Below are positions 61,150 through 64,000 of a stretch of DNA of 64,000 nt, piece by piece; position 1 is the stretch's first letter; each line of letters opens with the position of its first letter. Both the position numbers and the translations under genes were made by a program. The notes under the pieces are model-generated. The model made no database searches, had not been told where the DNA came from, and saw only the letters and a program-made list of their open reading frames with translations. This DNA comes from Marinobacter nauticus (GTDB lineage: Bacteria; Pseudomonadota; Gammaproteobacteria; Pseudomonadales; Oleiphilaceae), in NCBI RefSeq assembly GCF_003634635.1, contig NZ_RBJB01000006.1:124001-188000 (forward strand), given 5' to 3'.

Positions 61150-62375
61150 CTTCTCTCCACGCCCTTACTGATTCCGGATTGGAGCTTTGCCCTCTTTCGC
61201 ATCGCACTCTCCATAAGCTCTCTGTTATACCGCCTGTTGTAGTATTGCTGCATGGAACTGTTCTCTGACCAGCCCATAAGATTTGCGCGAGTCTGTGAAT
61301 CGAAGTTAGCTTTCTCTTCGGGTGTCATTTCATCCCAACCCTCGATGTTTTCTAGCATCTTTGAAAAGCGGTAATTCATGTGATGTCGCATCAAATGCGG
61401 GTGGACACTGGCCATCACAGGGAACGCTTCCCTAATTTTTTTCATCACATAATTTGCGCCCTCTAGAGAAAGAGGCTCACCTTCACCTTTTTTGTGGTGT
61501 CCAACGAAGAGAATTGGATGTCTCCGAGCAGCTTTTATTCGACCGCGAAACTCAGAGAGATAAAATTCAATCAATTCAGCCAGGTCACTTGGAATAGGAA
61601 TGTCTCGCTCTTTCGTCTTTGCTAGAGGCTGGTGTTTGCGAGGATCGCGGGGATCATGGTGCCTACGACGAATCTTCAAGAGGGATTCATACACATCAAT
61701 GTCCTCAACATGAAGACCCATCAGCTCACCGAGGCGAACGCCAGTCTCGAACATCAGGTGAAGCATTAGCATGTTTCGCAACTGCAAGGCGTCAGACTTA
61801 AAGGGATTTTCCGGGGAGCCAGGCAGGAGATGCTTTTCGACAACCTCAATCTGGTCTTCAGTAAGCTTTTTTTCTTCCTTATGAACGAAGTGATTTCTTC
61901 CTTTAGGCGTGTAGCTTTTTAACGCACTCGCCAGTTTCTTTGCCTCAACACCCCGATTAGGATCAGTTGAAACCTGTTTGCACAAAAACTCGAGGTAATT
62001 GCGAATTACGGTCAAACGCATCCGCTTGACGTTGCTATTGACGTAACCATAAGCATCTCTCATCAGCGAGACGCCAGATTCCAGCTTGCGAACAGTACCT
62101 AGCGAAAACCCGCAGAAATCCACAAGGGACATAATCTCTGACTCAGTAAGAGATTGTCCTTGCTTAAACCGATCTTCCACTGAAATTTTGCTTTCGGACT
62201 CCCAACGACTCAGCAAACGCAACTCCTGCAGTTGGTTTTTCTGGGTGTTGATGGTTTTGCTTCTCAGCATTCGACTCACGAAGTACGTCGGATAAAAAAC
62301 AGGCAACCCATCTTCATCAAGAGGGAGATAGATTCTCTCTCCCGTCTCCAACTTCATTAGCCGAATCTTCCACAT
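61146..62375 (-). CDS. ginA: Tyrosine recombinase GinA-like
   Basis: A 409-residue integrase and first gene of the operon. FETGVRLGELMGL (Arg I), HPHLMRHHMNYRF (HxxR) and NLMGWSENSSMQQYYNRRY (site and Tyr) are all intact, so it is probably catalytically competent. The N-terminal ~180 residues are a SAM-like core-binding domain. It is 135 bp from the right repeat, as in GInts where the gin operon sits at one end. Confidence 0.88.
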   Translation of the reverse strand: MWKIRLMKLETGERIYLPLDEDGLPVFYPTYFVSRMLRSKTINTQKNQLQELRLLSRWESESKISVEDRFKQGQSLTESEIMSLVDFCGFSLGTVRKLESGVSLMRDAYGYVNSNVKRMRLTVIRNYLEFLCKQVSTDPNRGVEAKKLASALKSYTPKGRNHFVHKEEKKLTEDQIEVVEKHLLPGSPENPFKSDALQLRNMLMLHLMFETGVRLGELMGLHVEDIDVYESLLKIRRRHHDPRDPRKHQPLAKTKERDIPIPSDLAELIEFYLSEFRGRIKAARRHPILFVGHHKKGEGEPLSLEGANYVMKKIREAFPVMASVHPHLMRHHMNYRFSKMLENIEGWDEMTPEEKANFDSQTRANLMGWSENSSMQQYYNRRYNRELMESAMRKRAKLQSGISKGVERR

Positions 62376-62509
62376 AAAAACCCCAGTAAGTTACAAATAT
62401 CATACTACTTAACATTACCTATTTCGCCAAACAATTATTTACAGTTTTTTCAATGGCTAGAAAAAGAAAAACCCCGCAAAAGCGGGGCCTTAAACTCTTA
62501 GAAACGTCT
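62376..62509 (-). promoter_or_regulatory. Right-end region with gin promoter
   Basis: This AT-rich stretch lies between ginA and the right repeat. On the minus strand TATGAT (62404-62399) is a fair -10 box. GTTACAAAT at 62390-62398 repeats part of the terminal repeat and may be a recombinase arm site. A leftward terminator (62472-62487) lies between it and ssb. Confidence 0.45.
62472..62487 (-). terminator. Leftward terminator after ssb, inside the island
   Basis: CCCCGC/GCGGGG with TTTT loop, followed on the minus strand by TTTTTCTTTTTC. It ends ssb transcription before the gin promoter. It lies inside the repeat boundary, so it appears to belong to the island and to replace the original ssb terminator left at 35048-35070. 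Confidence 0.8.
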
Positions 62510-62522
62510 AAAACGTTACAAA
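62510..62522 (+). repeat. Right copy of island direct repeat (putative attR)
   Basis: AAAACGTTACAAA, identical to 35254-35266. It lies 16 bp after the ssb stop codon, so insertion was just 3' of ssb. Confidence 0.65.
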
Positions 62523-62538
62523 CTCCATATACTAATCA

Positions 62539-63063
62539 CTAGAACGGAATATCGTCATCAAAATCATCAATCGGTTCAGGCATGCCGCCACCTTGCTGCT
62601 GGGGTGCCGGGTTGTTGTAGCCACCAGCCTGCCCACCCTGCTGGGGCGGCGCATTGTATTGCGGCTGTTGCTGCGGCCGTCCCTGGGGCGCCCCCTGATT
62701 CATACCGCCCTCAGAGCCACGGCTGTCCAGCATCTGCATCTGGCCATTGATATCCACAACCACTTCGGTGGTGTAGACATCCTGCCCTTCCTTGTTCTGC
62801 CATTTCCGGGTCTGCAGCTTGCCTTCAATGTAGACCTTGGAGCCTTTGCGCAGGTATTGCCCAGCCACTTCAGCCACCTTGCCGAACAGCACAACCCGAT
62901 GCCACTCGGTCTTCGGCACCAGCTGTCCGGTCTGGCGATCCTTGTAACTCTCGTCTGTGGCGAGGTTCAGGTTAACCACAGCGTTGCCGTTGGGGGTATA
63001 GCGAGTGTCCGGGTCCTGCCCCAGGTTACCAATGAGAATTACCTTGTTTACGCCTCGTGCCAT
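62539..63063 (-). CDS. ssb: Single-stranded DNA-binding protein
   Basis: A 174-residue [24 protein letters not shown]-fold start, [13 protein letters not shown], a Gln/Gly/Pro-rich linker and the C-terminal acidic tip DDFDDDIPF that binds partner proteins. The ATG at 63063 has AGGAG upstream; the open frame to 63105 is not used. Immediately beside the island, and in Vibrio also next to the MSHA locus, which supports the view that ssb and msh were neighbours before insertion. Confidence 0.97.
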   Translation of the reverse strand: MARGVNKVILIGNLGQDPDTRYTPNGNAVVNLNLATDESYKDRQTGQLVPKTEWHRVVLFGKVAEVAGQYLRKGSKVYIEGKLQTRKWQNKEGQDVYTTEVVVDINGQMQMLDSRGSEGGMNQGAPQGRPQQQPQYNAPPQQGGQAGGYNNPAPQQQGGGMPEPIDDFDDDIPF

Positions 63064-63120
63064 CGTATGCTCCTGATCATGTTTTGCGGAGTGCCAGCCA
63101 TCCATGCCAGCATCCTGTGT

Positions 63121-63999
63121 TTAAGTACTCTTACCCTGCCGGACAAAGTCAAAGTCCGCAAGCTGATCTTCCCGAAAATGCTGACGGTCCACCTTCAGGT
63201 AGGCTGTCGATGCATTTTCAACAATCACAACGTCCTTCACGCCCGGCAGCCTTCGTAGCTGACGGTCCACGTCGTCAAAGGTATTTTCCAGCGCATCCCT
63301 CAGCTCCAGAACCAGGCTGGTCGTGTAGCTCGGGGCCGGCATGGTCAAGGCTGCCAGCAGCCACACCAGGAGGCACCCGGCCATCAACCAGAGCACTCCC
63401 TCCACGCCAGCGCTCTGCAGCAGATAACCTCCCAGAGCTCCACCCAGAAAAGCACCAAAAAACTGGGAGGTGGAATAAACCCCCATGGCCGTTCCCTTAC
63501 TGGCAGCCGGAGCCTCTTTACTGATTAACGAAGGCAGACTGGCTTCCAGAAGATTGAACGCCATAAAAAAGAAAAACAGCACACCCCAGGCTGCCCAGAG
63601 GCTGGCATTCACCTGAGTCAGCGTTGCTGTTGCCGCTGTCAGCAAGGCAATGGCCATGCACAGTATCGGCTTCATTTTGCGTTTCTTTTCGCCAATGATG
63701 ATAAAGGGCACCATGGCAAAGAAAGAAAGCACCATCACACTCAAATAGAACCACCAGTGGGAGCTGCTGGCCAATCCCAACTGATCCTGAAGCATGGTCG
63801 GAAAGACCAGGAACAGGGCCGTCAGAACCAGGTGCAGCACAAAGATTCCGAAGTCGAGCCGCAGCAGGCGGCCATCGGCCAGAACGCGCCCGACCATTTC
63901 GCGGGCAGGATGGGTATCGGCGCTGACTTTATGGGTATGTGGCGTAGGCACCACCCTGGCGACCACAACAAGGGCCAACAGGGCCATCACTGCCGTCAC
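63121..63999 (-). CDS. Major facilitator superfamily transporter, C-terminal part (cut by window edge)
   Basis: The window covers the last ~290 residues. About six or seven hydrophobic segments are seen (LDFGIFVLHLVLTALFLVFP, WWFYLSVMVLSFFAMVPFII, MAIALLTAATATL, WGVLFFFFMAFNLLEASLPS, GVLWLMAGCLLVWLLAALTM) and a cytoplasmic basic IIGEKKRKMK loop of the MFS type. The final ~75 residues form a soluble tail (LRDALENTFDDVDRQLRRLP, VENASTAYLKVDRQHFRED). It resembles drug/solute exporters next to ssb and uvrA in many gammaproteobacteria. Substrate unknown. Confidence 0.85.
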   Translation of the reverse strand: MTAVMALLALVVVARVVPTPHTHKVSADTHPAREMVGRVLADGRLLRLDFGIFVLHLVLTALFLVFPTMLQDQLGLASSSHWWFYLSVMVLSFFAMVPFIIIGEKKRKMKPILCMAIALLTAATATLTQVNASLWAAWGVLFFFFMAFNLLEASLPSLISKEAPAASKGTAMGVYSTSQFFGAFLGGALGGYLLQSAGVEGVLWLMAGCLLVWLLAALTMPAPSYTTSLVLELRDALENTFDDVDRQLRRLPGVKDVVIVENASTAYLKVDRQHFREDQLADFDFVRQGKST

Positions 64000-64000
64000 G

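Larger units (their letters stand above)
35254..62522. mobile_element. GInt-type genomic island carrying defence-like cargo
   Basis: About 27 kb inserted between mshI and ssb. The right edge carries a four-gene minus-strand operon of three different tyrosine recombinases and a small helical protein, which is the ginABCD signature of GInts (known: ginABCD operon, cargo, AT-rich far end, imperfect flanking direct repeats). A 13-bp direct repeat AAAACGTTACAAA lies at both edges (35254-35266, 62510-62522). Cargo is unrelated to the flanks, in mixed orientation, and largely defence-like. Exact ends are inferred from the repeat and would need an empty site to confirm. Confidence 0.75.

Noticed and set aside
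56977..62375. Integron integrase or simple phage integrase
   Set aside because: Three different recombinases in one operon with a small fourth protein fit GInt/Tn554-type units, not IntI or a prophage; no phage structural genes are present.

Overview
The window looks like chromosome from a marine gammaproteobacterium, most likely Marinobacter or a close relative. That is inferred from gene content and order (KDO kinase, glycosyltransferase 9, DUF6165, ilvE, glnE; typA, glnA, DUF4124 gene, ntrB, ntrC; a full MSHA pilus locus next to ssb), not from a database match.

Layout. 1-12.9 kb is core genome: LPS inner-core enzymes, branched-chain aminotransferase, glutamine synthetase adenylyltransferase, a K+ channel, a CYTH phosphatase, a porin, dtd, proline iminopeptidase and typA/bipA. 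13.0-18.2 kb is the nitrogen-control block glnA, DUF4124 gene, ntrB, ntrC. NtrC-type palindromes and sigma54-like promoters lie before glnA and before ntrB, and a further palindrome sits just after the glnA stop codon. 18.2-34.9 kb is one long minus-strand MSHA type IV pilus locus, mshI-I2-J-K-L-M-N-E-G-F-B-A-C-D-O-P-Q in transcription order, with many ATGA or TGATG start/stop overlaps. ssb and an MFS transporter close the window on the right.

Between mshI and ssb lies an accessory island of about 27 kb (about 35.25-62.52 kb). Its right end carries four tightly packed minus-strand genes: three different tyrosine recombinases and a small helical protein. This is the ginABCD signature of the GInt family of genomic islands. 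A 13-bp direct repeat lies at each edge, and the left end is AT-rich and gene-free, as expected for a GInt. The cargo is largely defence-like: an SF1 helicase coupled to a CoiA-like nuclease; an operon led by an XRE-type helix-turn-helix fused to a dynamin-like GTPase, with two operator-like palindromes around its promoter; three integron-type cassettes with attC sites but no integron integrase (a CALIN); an orphan resolvase plus lipoprotein; a type IIL restriction-modification fusion; a Cas2/SinR-like protein with a 37-residue basic partner; a secreted HNH nuclease; an orphan HipS-like protein with a TACTAAT operator cluster; a DEDDh exonuclease; and a second SF1 helicase.

The best candidates for an undescribed system are the HTH-dynamin operon (39.0-42.6 kb), the helicase/CoiA-like pair (35.7-38.7 kb) and the SinR-like/small-basic-protein pair (51.3-51.7 kb). 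No tRNA, rRNA or CRISPR array was seen.
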